Source: an uncultured Lentisphaeria bacterium
GTDB lineage: Bacteria; Verrucomicrobiota; Lentisphaeria; Victivallales; UBA1829
NCBI GenBank assembly: GCA_949282305.1
Contig: CASDPB010000076.1
Span: forward strand, 1 to 64,000
DNA length: 64,000 nucleotides
Direction: 5' to 3'
Shown here: one piece after another, positions 16,848-26,455 of the stretch
How the letters are laid out: every line of letters starts with the position of its first letter
Numbering within the stretch: the first letter of the stretch is position 1
Notes under the pieces: model-generated
Seen by the model: the letters and a program-made list of their open reading frames with translations, nothing else
Databases searched by the model: none
What the model was told of the DNA's origin: nothing
Made by a program: the position numbers and the translations under genes

Positions 16848-19163
16848 CTATTTTTTGAACAGCGTGACTTCCATCCTGATTTCGCCTGAATTGCCGTCTT
16901 TGGCAAAATTCAGCCGGGTGAACTTCTCTTTCCGGCGGACAGTCAGTGTTTCCGCAGTGAATCGAACGTCCCCGGGATAACGGATCAGTGCATAACTGCT
17001 CTGTCCGTCGAGACGGATTGTGTTGTCCGGAAGCTGTTTCCACGGAAGTTCCGTAATCCACAGGAAACGCGCTCCCTTGTGCTGCGGCGCCATTTTGTAT
17101 TGGTCTGTAATTTCGATTCTGTCCGGGGCAGGGGAGCGGACCGTGCGTTTCCACTCCAGAATGTCGCCGTTCGAGGCGGGGGCAGGACAAATTTCCGCAT
17201 GGAACGACTTTTCGTCGCCTGTTCCGGAGGGACGGATGTCCACGGGGCTGATCGCCTCTTTCTCGTTTTCCCGCGGTTCAAGCGGAACCAGCATATTGTG
17301 GTAATCCGCGCGGACTACATTCTTTGCGTCGGCGTCCGCGTAATTCTGTCCGCCGGGATCCGCCGCATAGGTGTCACCGTCGAATTCCAGCACGAAACTG
17401 CCCTTGTCGTTGTGGCGGTGACATGCCGCATTCGCCTTGGCGCCGAGCATCAGAATCTTGACTGGTGAACCGTTCAGGAATCTTGTGGAGGACATCGCGC
17501 CCATGACCGGCAGTTCGGAGAACGGTTTTACCGGGGGATTCTCTTTCGGAACGTCGCCGCGCATCGCCCAGAACGGAAGATCGGGAATCAGCCCGCTGCC
17601 TGCGAGACGGTCATGATAAAGCCGCGTCCACTGGCTTTCCGGCGCGATTGCCGCGAGGAACTGATAGGTCGTGACTGCGCCGTGTCTGCCTTCGCCCTGA
17701 CTGCTGGAGAAGGGGATCAGTCCGCCGCGGCGGTCCGTGGAGACCAGCGTGTCGCCGAATGCGCCGAGCTTCTTCATCTTTTCCGGGATGATGTCGCGGA
17801 GCTTTTTTCCCCGTGCGTTGGCGTACATCTGCAGGGCTGGCTGGATGCTTCCGACTGTATAGAAGAAGTAGCCGGGGCCTTCCAGAAAACTGCCGTCGGG
17901 GTGCATCAGGAGGTCGATGGAGTCGTAAAGTTCCTGCATTGCGAGCTCCGTGTAAGGCTTGACGCGCGGCCCGTTCCAGGCATACGCCTTTTCCAGGACA
18001 AGATAGGAGGCGATGCGGCCGCGTGTGAAGACGGAGAGCTGGTTGTTGCCGAACAGATAGGAGTATTTCCAGATGTTGTAGTTGATCTGTCCGAGCCCTT
18101 CGAGTGCGAGACGCTTGAGAAGCAGTTGGCGTCCCGCTTCGGAAAGCAGGTCTCCCGCATAATCGAGAACCAGGGCGATTTCCTCCGCCGCGACCGCATG
18201 GGAGAAGACCCGCTGATCCCAGCCGCTGTCCGCGAAATCGGAAAGGAAGGTGCTGTCCCAGTTCGGCGTCAGCGCCATGACGAGAGCGGTGCGGACCGCC
18301 ATCCGCATGAGTTCCGGGTTCTGCGCGATGACTCCCTTCTGCAGCATCCCGCTGAGTCTGCGGAGCTTCTGACTGTCATCGCGGATTCTGCCGAAAATCT
18401 TCGGGTTGGCGAAAGGAAGGACGTCGGACATCTCTTTTTCCGGTGCATAGCCGTCCGGCAGACTCTCCGTGAGGAGTTCATGCCCGGCTTTCTTTTTCAT
18501 TTCCCGGTATTCATCCTGAATGCGTTTGAGGCGCAATCCCCTGCCGAGCAGTCCGACTCCCGGCTGATAAGACGGAACGGTGTCCTTCGGAGCCATGAAC
18601 ATGTCCAGCGGCTGTTCCGCAAACTGTCTGCGCTGTTCCTGAATCAGCTCCAGATTTCTGCTGTTCTGGAGTCCCATCCACATGAATGCGCCTTTGGTCA
18701 CAGCGTTCTTTCCTGTGTCGAAAATTTCAAGCGTGATTTTCCGTATCTCTTTTGCTCCGTCCAGCGGCATGACGTATTCATCCCGGTAGGGACTTTTTCC
18801 CGTCCAGGAATACTCTTTTATTCCGGCGTCTGTATCCAGAGTGATTTTCAGCGTGCTTCCGACCGGGAGCCGGATGCAGGAGATCAGTCTGTCATAGCGG
18901 GCGCATGGCACCGGATTGGCGCGTTCCATGAGAAAGGCGGCTTTTCCCGCTTCGGACTGCTTCCGGCTCCATGAGAATTCCGTTGCCCCGAACGGATGCG
19001 CCGTTTTGCCTTTCACGACGTTCCAGTTCCGCATCTCCTGCATGTCGTAGTCCCAGAACGGGGCGAAGACAGCTTCTGCCGGGTTGATCGGCGTGACACG
19101 TGTCGGCGCGGCGGCAAGAGCATACGCCAGCAGCGAAGCCAGAGTAAAGAGCTTCCACTTCAT
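16848..19163 (-). CDS. heparinase II/III-like polysaccharide lyase, secreted
   Basis: A 771-residue protein with a signal peptide (MKWKLFTLASLLAYALAAA, cleavage near residue 18). The N-terminal beta domain is followed by a long helical toroid (about residues 190-520). Then comes the heparinase II/III domain with H582-R-H584-N-D586 and the strand YAADPGGQNYAD. It has the same fold class as the convergent gene at 14755 but is longer and only distantly similar. It starts 12 bases after a secreted protein gene on the same strand, so the two form an operon. The substrate is probably an acidic polysaccharide (alginate-like or glycosaminoglycan-like), which is inference from family. Confidence 0.85.
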   Translation of the reverse strand: MKWKLFTLASLLAYALAAAPTRVTPINPAEAVFAPFWDYDMQEMRNWNVVKGKTAHPFGATEFSWSRKQSEAGKAAFLMERANPVPCARYDRLISCIRLPVGSTLKITLDTDAGIKEYSWTGKSPYRDEYVMPLDGAKEIRKITLEIFDTGKNAVTKGAFMWMGLQNSRNLELIQEQRRQFAEQPLDMFMAPKDTVPSYQPGVGLLGRGLRLKRIQDEYREMKKKAGHELLTESLPDGYAPEKEMSDVLPFANPKIFGRIRDDSQKLRRLSGMLQKGVIAQNPELMRMAVRTALVMALTPNWDSTFLSDFADSGWDQRVFSHAVAAEEIALVLDYAGDLLSEAGRQLLLKRLALEGLGQINYNIWKYSYLFGNNQLSVFTRGRIASYLVLEKAYAWNGPRVKPYTELAMQELYDSIDLLMHPDGSFLEGPGYFFYTVGSIQPALQMYANARGKKLRDIIPEKMKKLGAFGDTLVSTDRRGGLIPFSSSQGEGRHGAVTTYQFLAAIAPESQWTRLYHDRLAGSGLIPDLPFWAMRGDVPKENPPVKPFSELPVMGAMSSTRFLNGSPVKILMLGAKANAACHRHNDKGSFVLEFDGDTYAADPGGQNYADADAKNVVRADYHNMLVPLEPRENEKEAISPVDIRPSGTGDEKSFHAEICPAPASNGDILEWKRTVRSPAPDRIEITDQYKMAPQHKGARFLWITELPWKQLPDNTIRLDGQSSYALIRYPGDVRFTAETLTVRRKEKFTRLNFAKDGNSGEIRMEVTLFKK

Positions 19164-19175
19164 GCCGCGGATTCC

Positions 19176-19961
19176 TTATTTGACTTCTTCCAGTTTCAGA
19201 TTGCGGAACCAGACTTTGGCAGGTTTCTTTTCCGTTTTGAGGAAGATGCCGGGAGTCGCAAGACGGGTTCCGGGGCGGAACCGGTCATAATATTCGCCAC
19301 CCTTTGAGTTGAATCCGGATCCTTTGAGCTTGCCGGAAAACGTGGTCCAGGCGGAAGGAAGTGGCTTGTTGGCTGCGGCGCAGTAGGTCCAGCCGGAACC
19401 GGTGCGGTGCATCCGGACTTTTGTGCCTGCCGGATAGGTTTCGGAGAGCGGTGTTTTCAGCGTGATCTCGTTGCCGTTGATCGCCTTGACGGGCGCCAGA
19501 CTGAAGTTCGGCAGATCCTTGAAATTCTCATCCGCCTTGAACGCGACGAAATAGCGCGCCGGGACGGCTTGCCAGTTAGCGGGATTTTTTACCTTGATTA
19601 CAGTGCTTCCGGTTTTGGCGGGTTCGGCAAGTTCCGTCAGCGTATTTTCATATGCGTTGATATTCTGCGGTTTGATTTCCTGCATGTCTTCATCGTAGGA
19701 GACGATGCCGAAGTAGAGAGAGGTTCCCGGTTCGGCTGCCTTGAATTCTCCGCTCAGAATATAGGTTTTTCCGGGATCGACTTCAATGCTTTTCAGAGCC
19801 GTTATCAGCGCGGGCGCCTGCGTCTCGAAGACTTTTGCGCCGTCGAGAGTGACCGCGGAACATTTTCCCTTGAAGTTGTCGAACTGAGGGGCGGCGGCAT
19901 CTTCGGCGCAGAGGATTCCGAACGTTCCGAACAAAACGGCAAGGACTGTGCTTTTCTTCAT
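19176..19961 (-). CDS. secreted protein of unknown function, carbohydrate-binding-like
   Basis: A 261-residue protein. The start at 19961 has AGGGAGA seven bases upstream and opens directly with a signal peptide (MKKSTVLAVLFGTFGILCAE). The longer frame to 19994 has no such site. The mature part is beta-rich. YILSGEFKAAEPG and LYFGIVSYDED resemble CBM-type jelly-roll strands that bind sugar, and the C-terminus repeats the pattern with KVWFRNLKLEE. No catalytic motif is visible. It precedes a heparinase-like lyase gene by 12 bases and may deliver or bind the same polysaccharide. The domain assignment is tentative. Confidence 0.65.
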   Translation of the reverse strand: MKKSTVLAVLFGTFGILCAEDAAAPQFDNFKGKCSAVTLDGAKVFETQAPALITALKSIEVDPGKTYILSGEFKAAEPGTSLYFGIVSYDEDMQEIKPQNINAYENTLTELAEPAKTGSTVIKVKNPANWQAVPARYFVAFKADENFKDLPNFSLAPVKAINGNEITLKTPLSETYPAGTKVRMHRTGSGWTYCAAANKPLPSAWTTFSGKLKGSGFNSKGGEYYDRFRPGTRLATPGIFLKTEKKPAKVWFRNLKLEEVK

Positions 19962-20164
19962 TTCTGTCTCCCTTTGTTTTTTGCAGATTTGCATCGTTGT
20001 TTTTATATTATACCGAAAAATGTGCGAAATGAAATGTCAAAATGCAATATTTTATTGTAATCATGCACTGTTTGCAATCTTGCCGGACGGCGCTCCGCCT
20101 CTTCCGGCATCCTGTCGGGACGGTTCGGACGGGTGCAAAATTCCCGATTTTTTTTCTCTCCGCT

Positions 20165-20192
20165 TTGCGAATTTGATTTTGTGTTGTATTTT
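20165..20192 (+). promoter_or_regulatory. putative promoter of pyrH
   Basis: TTGCGA at 20165-20170, 16-base spacer, TATTTT at 20187-20192. A moderate match 29 bases upstream of the chosen start. Confidence 0.4.
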
Positions 20193-20220
20193 ACCCGAGT
20201 GAAAAATGAAAGGTGCTGTT

Positions 20221-20943
20221 ATGTCGGAATCGAAACTGTTGTATAAACGTGTGCTCCTCAAAATCAGCGGCGAGGCGTTGAAGGGGCGGCAGGAACATGG
20301 ATTTTCGCAGGATGCCGTGGCGGATGTGGTCGCAAGGATTAAGGAGGCGCTGGATCTGGGGGTGGAAATCGCGCTGGTCGTCGGAGCCGGAAACATCTGG
20401 CGCGGGCTTGCCGGGTCGCGGGGAGGCATGGATCGCGTTACAGCAGATCACATGGGAATGCTGGCGACGACGATGAATGCGCTCTGTCTCAAGGACGCTT
20501 TCCGGCAGGCGGGAGTGAAGTGCCACGTGCATTGCGCGGTTCCGATGATGCCGTTTGCAAAACAGTTTGACCGTGAGCTGGCGCTTGAACAGCTCTCCAG
20601 CGGCGAGCTCGTGATTTTTGCCGGCGGAACCGGTTCTCCTTATTTTACAACGGACACCACGGCGGCTCTGCGGGCGCTGGAAACCGGCTGTCAGGCGGTC
20701 ATGAAGGCGACGAAGGTCAACGGCATTTATACCGCCGATCCGATGAAAGACAAAAACGCGGTCAAATTTGACACCCTTTCCTTCAAGGAAGCGGTGGCGG
20801 GGCATTTTGCCGTGATGGACTCCGCGGCGTTTTCTCTTTGCGCGGACAACAATCTGCACATTATCGTGTTCAACTTTTCGGAGGACGGCGCGCTCTGCAA
20901 GGTGCTTGCCGGAGATTATTCGGTCGGAACCGTGGTAAGTTGA
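20221..20943 (+). CDS. pyrH: UMP kinase
   Basis: A 240-residue cytosolic amino-acid-kinase-fold enzyme that phosphorylates UMP to UDP. Motifs are RVLLKISGEALKG near the start, VVGAGNIWRG (phosphate loop, near residue 57), FAGGTGSPYFTTDT near residue 140, and MKATKVNGIYTADP near residue 166, all standard for bacterial PyrH. I prefer the ATG at 20221 because AAAGGTG lies upstream; the ATG at 20206 adds five residues. frr follows 90 bases later, the usual bacterial order, although tsf is not upstream here. Confidence 0.95.
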   Translation: MSESKLLYKRVLLKISGEALKGRQEHGFSQDAVADVVARIKEALDLGVEIALVVGAGNIWRGLAGSRGGMDRVTADHMGMLATTMNALCLKDAFRQAGVKCHVHCAVPMMPFAKQFDRELALEQLSSGELVIFAGGTGSPYFTTDTTAALRALETGCQAVMKATKVNGIYTADPMKDKNAVKFDTLSFKEAVAGHFAVMDSAAFSLCADNNLHIIVFNFSEDGALCKVLAGDYSVGTVVS

Positions 20944-21032
20944 GTTTTCCGACTTGCGAACTTGCCGCTTGCGGTGTAAATTTCAGGGTTGTTTACTGCA
21001 GTTCATAAAAATCATATTAAGGAGACAGAAAA

Positions 21033-21593
21033 ATGGCTATCGAAGATTTGCTCGACAACATGGAGGAAGGCATGATGAATGCCGAGGATGCGATGAAGAC
21101 GGATATTGCCGCCATCCGCACCGGGAAAGCCTCCACCGCTCTGGTGGAAAACCTGATGGTGGAATATTACGGCACCAATACGCGGCTTCGCGACATTGCC
21201 GGACTTTCCACGCCCGATGCCCGCACCGTTGCGATTCAGCCGTGGGACCAGAGCGCGGTTCCGGCGATTGAGAAGGCGATCATCAACTCCAATATCGGAA
21301 TTTCCCCGGTCAGCGACGGCAAGATTGTGCGGCTTCCGATTCCGCCGCTGAGCGAAGACCGCCGCGCGGCTCTTGCCAAACAGGTGAAAGCACGTTCCGA
21401 AGAGGCGCGCGTCGCCGTCCGCAATGCAAGACGCGATGCCAACGAAGCCGCGAAAAAGGCGCAGAAGGCGTCCGAGATTACAGAGGACGAACTGAAGAAT
21501 CTCCTTGAAAAAATCCAGAAAATGACCGATTCCTACATCGCGAACATTGACAAGCTCGCGGAGGAAAAGGAAAAGGAGCTGATGAAGATTTGA
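21033..21593 (+). CDS. frr: ribosome recycling factor
   Basis: A 186-residue protein of standard RRF length. It releases ribosomes from mRNA after termination together with EF-G. Features are an N-terminal helix with MKTDIAAIRTGKAS, a middle beta domain with LSTPDARTVAIQPWD, and the long C-terminal helices ending EDELKNLLEKIQKMTDSYIANIDKLAEEKEKELMKI. AGGAGA sits eight bases before the ATG. The stop overlaps the TTG start of the following membrane glycosyltransferase, an unusual partner for frr. Confidence 0.95.
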   Translation: MAIEDLLDNMEEGMMNAEDAMKTDIAAIRTGKASTALVENLMVEYYGTNTRLRDIAGLSTPDARTVAIQPWDQSAVPAIEKAIINSNIGISPVSDGKIVRLPIPPLSEDRRAALAKQVKARSEEARVAVRNARRDANEAAKKAQKASEITEDELKNLLEKIQKMTDSYIANIDKLAEEKEKELMKI

Positions 21594-23461
21594 AAGGCTC
21601 TTCCGTCCAATCCATTCGGGAATCAAAGGAAAACCGTTCCGTCCGCAAGGGCAGGGCGGTTTTTCTGTCTGCATACTTCAGCCGGCTGCTCTTGCTGATT
21701 TCAGCCGGCGCGTTTTTGATTCGGTGCATTGCCGCGTTTCAGCTGGCCGCCGCCGATCCTGCCGTCTATGCGCCGTCGAGCATTACCGATATGGCGACCT
21801 ATTGCGCGCTTGCCGATGCCATTTTGTCGGGAAAATTGCCGGATACCTTTTACTACCAGCCGTTCTATTACTCCGTGTTTCTGCCGGTCTGCCGGCTGTT
21901 CACGACGAGTCCGTATGTGCTTGCCGTTGTGCAGTCTCTGCTTGGGGCTGTCGTCGTTTACGGCGCCGGGCTTGCCGGTGCAAAAATCTTCGGGAGGCGC
22001 GCCGGGCTCTGGAGTGCTCTGCTCTGTGCCCTGTCCGCTATCCTGATTTATTTTACGCCGTATGCTCTGCTTGAGACCGTGCAGTCCTTCTGGATCCTTT
22101 TCATATTTCTTGCGCTTCAGGCGGCGCTTCGCAGAAAAAGACTCGTTCTCTGGTGCGTCGCTGGTCTGCTGCTGGGCTTCTCCATTCTGACGCGCGGCAA
22201 CACATGGTGCTTCCTGCCGGTCGTGATCTGCGCCGCTTTTTACGTGGAGCGCCGGAACTGGAAAAAGGCTCTGCTTCCGCTCCTTCTTTTTCTTGTTTTC
22301 ACGCTTCTGCCGCAATTGCCTTATGCCGCATATAACACATTCAAGACGGGAAAACTGAGCGGGCCTTCCACAGCGGGCGGCGCGGTGCTCTGCATCGGGA
22401 ACAACCCGGAATCCGCCCCCGGGGGGCTTGACATTCCTTATCCGCCGACTTACGAGGTGTGGATGAAAGACGAAAAAAAAATTCCCATTTCCGTCAGAAT
22501 CACGGACTGGTTTCTCCGGGAACCCGCCGCATTCCTTGAACTTCAGTTCAATAAATTCCTTTTGTTCTGGGATTCGACTGAGTGGCCGAACAATATTTCC
22601 GAATACAATGCCGGCAAGAGTTCCCTGATGCGGACACTTCATTTCCTGCCGACCGGATTCCTGATTATGCTGGCGCTGGCGGGCGGATTCAGCGGTTTTT
22701 ACCGCCGGATGTTTCTGCGCCGGAAGGAGTTCCTGCTTTTATGGGGATTCATTCTGTTTTATGCGCTTTCCGTGAGCGCGTTCTACATTCTTGCCCGTTT
22801 CCGACTGCCTGCCGTTCCTTTGCTGTGCATCAGCGGCGGCGTTTTTCTTGCGCAGTTTCTGCGGCGCATGAAGATGCGGAGGACTTTCCATTATCTTCTG
22901 ATGCTGCTGCTTGCGGCAGGCTTTGCCTATTTTGCCTATCCGGTTTATTCGGCGACTTATGAACCGGCGCTGATGCGTTCGTTCCGCCCGGCGGGAGTGA
23001 ATTCCGTATTGTACTCCTTTTTCCGGAACACGGTTCTGATACAGGATCATACGCAGCGGATCCGCGGCGGCTGGGGAAGCATGGTTCTGAAGGACGGCAT
23101 GACGATTGAAAAAACTTTTGCCGTCCGGTTTTCCCGCTCCAATTGCGGGAAGATGGCCCGGCTGATTTTGCGTCTTCCGGTCGGCGGGACGAATTACTCC
23201 TTCCTCTTGGATGTGAACGGGCAGCGCAGGTATGTTGCCGATGAAAAGTCCGTCGAACTTTCAATTCCGCCGGTGGAGAAAGACCGGCGGATTGAAGTGA
23301 CCTTGAAGATCAGCCATGTTCGTGGAGACCCTCAACTGTATTTTGATACTCTGCGTGATTACGGGCGGACTCAGGTGGACGGGAAGAGCGTTCCATGCGA
23401 GCTGGTGGCGACTTTGCTGGCGGATTACGAATTTACCTTGAAACCACTGGGAGAAAAATGA
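21590..23461 (+). CDS. membrane glycosyltransferase, GT39/ArnT-like
   Basis: A 623-residue protein starting at TTG 21590, which overlaps the frr stop; AAGGAG lies 11 bases upstream. About eleven membrane helices occupy residues 25-460. The luminal loop after helix 1 carries the acidic ITDMATYCALAD segment, and a YYQPFYYSVFLP segment follows, as in dolichyl-phosphate-mannose/ArnT-type GT-C enzymes that use polyprenyl-phosphate sugars. The last 150 residues are a soluble beta-rich domain outside the membrane. It is translationally coupled to tyrA (ATGA). The acceptor is unknown; it could be lipid A, protein or a polysaccharide. Confidence 0.8.
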   Translation: MKGSSVQSIRESKENRSVRKGRAVFLSAYFSRLLLLISAGAFLIRCIAAFQLAAADPAVYAPSSITDMATYCALADAILSGKLPDTFYYQPFYYSVFLPVCRLFTTSPYVLAVVQSLLGAVVVYGAGLAGAKIFGRRAGLWSALLCALSAILIYFTPYALLETVQSFWILFIFLALQAALRRKRLVLWCVAGLLLGFSILTRGNTWCFLPVVICAAFYVERRNWKKALLPLLLFLVFTLLPQLPYAAYNTFKTGKLSGPSTAGGAVLCIGNNPESAPGGLDIPYPPTYEVWMKDEKKIPISVRITDWFLREPAAFLELQFNKFLLFWDSTEWPNNISEYNAGKSSLMRTLHFLPTGFLIMLALAGGFSGFYRRMFLRRKEFLLLWGFILFYALSVSAFYILARFRLPAVPLLCISGGVFLAQFLRRMKMRRTFHYLLMLLLAAGFAYFAYPVYSATYEPALMRSFRPAGVNSVLYSFFRNTVLIQDHTQRIRGGWGSMVLKDGMTIEKTFAVRFSRSNCGKMARLILRLPVGGTNYSFLLDVNGQRRYVADEKSVELSIPPVEKDRRIEVTLKISHVRGDPQLYFDTLRDYGRTQVDGKSVPCELVATLLADYEFTLKPLGEK

Positions 23462-24321
23462 AGACTGCAACAGGGATTATCGGCGTGGGCATGCTTGGCG
23501 CATCGCTGGCGGCAAGTCTGCCGAAGGAGCATTACCGGCGGATCGGATGGGCGCGCCGGAAGGAAGTCGGGACATGGGCTTTGGAGAACGGAGTTCTGGA
23601 TTCATTTTGCGGAAGCGTGGAGGAGCTTTTGGAAGAGTCGGATGTCGCGGTGATCTGTCTGCCGGTTCCGACCATCATGGAGTATATCCGGAAATATGCG
23701 CCCGTGATGAAACGGGAGAACGTCATTGTCACCGATATCGGGAGCGTAAAGGGGTGTATCGAGAAAGCGGCACTGGCGGAGAGCATCCGTTTTGTCGGCA
23801 GCCATCCGATGGCGGGAACGGAGAAATCCGGTCCCGAGGCCATGGTGCCGGGAATTTACGACAATGCGACGGTCTTCATCGTGCCGCCGTTCCAGCCTGA
23901 TGACGAGGCCGTTGACGCGGTGGAGTCTATGTGGCGAAGCGTCGGGGGGAGGATCATGCGGATTGATTCCGCGGCGCATGATCTGCTGGTTGCGCATACG
24001 AGCCATGTTCCTCATGTGGTGTCCTCCGCGCTGGCGCTGAGCGTGCTGGACGAACCGGACCCGGTCATCCGGGAACAGCGGTTTGCCGGATGCGCTTCCG
24101 GTTTCCGGGATACGATCCGCGTTGCCGCCTCCTCGCCGAAAATGTGGCGCGACATCATTTCGCACAACAAAACCGCGGTGATTGAGGCGATCAACTCCTA
24201 TGAAGAGCGCTGCACTCTGATGAAGCGCATGATTCAGAACGATGATTTTGACGGCTTTGAACGTGAATTCGGTCTAGGAAAGACGCTGATTGAGGAATGG
24301 CGCAGGGAAAAGAAATGGTGA
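23458..24321 (+). CDS. tyrA: prephenate dehydrogenase
   Basis: A 287-residue cytosolic enzyme that oxidatively decarboxylates prephenate to 4-hydroxyphenylpyruvate for tyrosine synthesis. It has the NAD loop GVGMLGAS at residues 8-15. VTDIGSVKG lies near residue 91, and FVGSHPMAGTEKSG near residue 109 contains the conserved active-site histidine block. AHTSHVPHVVSSALA lies near residue 180. The ATG at 23458 overlaps the previous stop; the open frame to 23395 is an artefact of the overlap. No ACT domain follows. Its place between a membrane glycosyltransferase and a radical SAM gene has no obvious pathway logic. Confidence 0.92.
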   Translation: MKTATGIIGVGMLGASLAASLPKEHYRRIGWARRKEVGTWALENGVLDSFCGSVEELLEESDVAVICLPVPTIMEYIRKYAPVMKRENVIVTDIGSVKGCIEKAALAESIRFVGSHPMAGTEKSGPEAMVPGIYDNATVFIVPPFQPDDEAVDAVESMWRSVGGRIMRIDSAAHDLLVAHTSHVPHVVSSALALSVLDEPDPVIREQRFAGCASGFRDTIRVAASSPKMWRDIISHNKTAVIEAINSYEERCTLMKRMIQNDDFDGFEREFGLGKTLIEEWRREKKW

Positions 24322-25184
24322 ACCGCCGCAGATCCTTCCGCGCCGCATACCTGGAACTGACGAATGTCTGCAACGGCAGCTGCGCATTCTGTCCCGGAAC
24401 GACACGGGAACCCTGTTTCATGGAGCCCCGTCTGTTCCGGCGTCTGGCGGCGGAGACGGCTTCGCTTGCGGAGATCGCATATCTGCATGTGATGGGAGAA
24501 GCTCTGCTGCATCCGGAATTTCCGTCTCTGATGGAGACGGCGCTGGAATTTCATCTGGCGACGGGACTTACGACGAACGGGACATTGTTCGGCACACCGA
24601 ATGCGGAAGCCCTTTTCTGCGGCTGCTTCCGGCAGGTGAACGTTTCTCTCCATGCCGGCATCACGAATGAGAACCTGGAGCAGGTCGTCTGCTTTACAAA
24701 AGAGGCGTTCCGGCGTGTCCCCGAACTTTATATCAACTACCGTTTCTGGAATATCGGAGAAGCGGAGGAGCGGACGAAGGAGTGTCTTGCCTTCATTGAA
24801 GAACGGTTCGGCGTGCCTTGCCGTTATCCGGAGCGGGCGGAACACGTTTCGCAGAATCTGGTGAATCGTCTTTCCCTGAACTTCGACACCTCTTTCCGCT
24901 GGCCGGATCTTTCCGCTCCTGCCGTGCCGGAACCGGCGTTCTGCCACGGGATACGGAACCAGTTCGCAGTTCTCGCCGACGGCAGGGTCACTGCCTGCTG
25001 CCTTGACCGTAACGGCGATATTGAGCTGGGAGATGCAAACCGGGAATCCCTTCGGGAGATTCTCTCCAATTCCCGCTCCAACGCGATGCGCCGCGCTTTC
25101 CGGGACGGATACGCCGCTGAGGAGCTCTGCCGTCACTGCTCCTACCGCATTCAGCGTTTCCGCGGGAAGAATCCGCGGAAATAA
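24315..25184 (+). CDS. radical SAM protein with SPASM-type C-terminal cluster region
   Basis: An 289-residue protein from the ATG at 24315, which has AGGGAAAAG upstream and overlaps the tyrA end; the ATG at 24297 is an alternative. The cluster motif is CNGSCAFCPG near residue 17, directly after YLELTNV. The C-terminus has cysteines in AFCHGI, VTACCLDRNG and ELCRHCSY, the spacing seen in SPASM domains that bind auxiliary 4Fe-4S clusters. Such enzymes mature peptides or act on sugars and other small substrates. No precursor peptide gene is visible nearby. Function is unassigned. Confidence 0.8.
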   Translation: MVNRRRSFRAAYLELTNVCNGSCAFCPGTTREPCFMEPRLFRRLAAETASLAEIAYLHVMGEALLHPEFPSLMETALEFHLATGLTTNGTLFGTPNAEALFCGCFRQVNVSLHAGITNENLEQVVCFTKEAFRRVPELYINYRFWNIGEAEERTKECLAFIEERFGVPCRYPERAEHVSQNLVNRLSLNFDTSFRWPDLSAPAVPEPAFCHGIRNQFAVLADGRVTACCLDRNGDIELGDANRESLREILSNSRSNAMRRAFRDGYAAEELCRHCSYRIQRFRGKNPRK

Positions 25185-25211
25185 CTGATCCCATGCCGGC
25201 CGGAAAATCCG

Positions 25212-26279
25212 TCACATCCTGAAGTTCTGAGCGGTCTGATACATGGCAAGGACATTTTCCAGCGGTGTATTGTCCTGAATCAGGTGAGTCGGCGCAAAGC
25301 AGTATCCGCCGTTGACCGTCATGATTTCAAGGGTGTTCAGACAATCCCGCCTGACATCGTCCACGGAACCGAAAGTCAGAGCTCCTGCCGTGCTGATGCA
25401 GCCGTGAAATGCCAGTTTATCCCCGAAGGTTTTCTTCAGATATGCGGGCTGCATTGCGGCTGCTTCCGGCTGGAGAGTGTCAATGACCTTGACTCCCATC
25501 TCAATCCATTCGGGAAACACCCAGCTGGAAGAGCCGCAGCTGTGCATCATGACGGGAATATCGAAACTCCTTGCCAGTGCAATATAGGCTTCGTGGACGG
25601 GTTTCAACTGTTTCCGGTAGGTTTCCATGCTGATTATGGGGGCGATCTGTGTACCCAGGTCTTCCCCGATCCACAGAAAATCAATTCCGCCCTTTGCAGC
25701 CTCAAGAGTCCGACGGAGAACTTCCAGCTGGATTTTTGTCCGTCTTTCCGTCAATAACGCTCCCGCCGGGTCGTCGGTGACGAGATCAATAAGCGCCTGT
25801 TCCATGCCGCGGATTCTGCCGTTGGAATTGATGACATCCGCCATTCCCGAAGCTCCGGTGCTGATTGCAAATTCACGATAGCGGCGGCACTCTTCGGCAA
25901 TGTGGGAATAATCAAAATCATCAGGATCCGGCATTGGCCATTTCGCGACCATTTCTTCATCAGCGTCCTTCAATGGAAATTCGCAGAAGTCCCAATAGCC
26001 TCCGGACTGGTTTGGAATCCAGCGCATACGGTTTCCCCACATATCGGAGATAATGCCTTTTTCCGGATCGTCCGGATGCAGAACCGGACCGCAGTAACGT
26101 GCGTCAATATGGCGGAAGTCCACCTGAAGCATTTCCGCCAGACCGTCCTTGTCGTCAGCCTTCAGGTTGAAATGCTGTTTCAGCTTCAGATCAATCCCCG
26201 GATTCGCGAAATAATTGATGGGGACGCGGTCGGAAACCTGATGATGAAAGGCTGCAAGAACCCGTTCTTTTGAATTCAT
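25212..26279 (-). CDS. uroporphyrinogen decarboxylase family protein (MtaA/CmuA-like)
   Basis: A 355-residue TIM-barrel protein of the UroD superfamily. It starts MNSKERVLAAFHHQVSDRVPI, the common opening of the methylcobamide:CoM methyltransferase branch. Possible zinc ligands H246 and C248 (MMHSCGSS) and C327 (GGYCFAP) match the His-x-Cys...Cys site of that branch, so methyl transfer rather than heme synthesis is likely. It is one of two paralogues (the other at 26456) in the carbohydrate region beside a GH39 enzyme. It converges with the radical SAM gene. The methyl donor and acceptor are unknown. Confidence 0.8.
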   Translation of the reverse strand: MNSKERVLAAFHHQVSDRVPINYFANPGIDLKLKQHFNLKADDKDGLAEMLQVDFRHIDARYCGPVLHPDDPEKGIISDMWGNRMRWIPNQSGGYWDFCEFPLKDADEEMVAKWPMPDPDDFDYSHIAEECRRYREFAISTGASGMADVINSNGRIRGMEQALIDLVTDDPAGALLTERRTKIQLEVLRRTLEAAKGGIDFLWIGEDLGTQIAPIISMETYRKQLKPVHEAYIALARSFDIPVMMHSCGSSSWVFPEWIEMGVKVIDTLQPEAAAMQPAYLKKTFGDKLAFHGCISTAGALTFGSVDDVRRDCLNTLEIMTVNGGYCFAPTHLIQDNTPLENVLAMYQTAQNFRM

Positions 26280-26455
26280 CTTAAAATTCTCCTGATGTTT
26301 TTTCCCGTGTTGATGATACTATAGGCCGCAACTGATGGTTTTGCAATGTCTTGCGGAGTCTCAACTGCATGTGAAATGTCCTGTGAAAAAGAACCGGAAG
26401 AATGCCGCCGTCGCGGTCAGTCGTCATCCATCTCCTTTCAGGCATGAATCCCGTT

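Noticed and set aside
20206-20220. Earlier pyrH start (MKGAV)
   Set aside because: The ATG at 20221 has a better ribosome site (AAAGGTG) and matches the family start.
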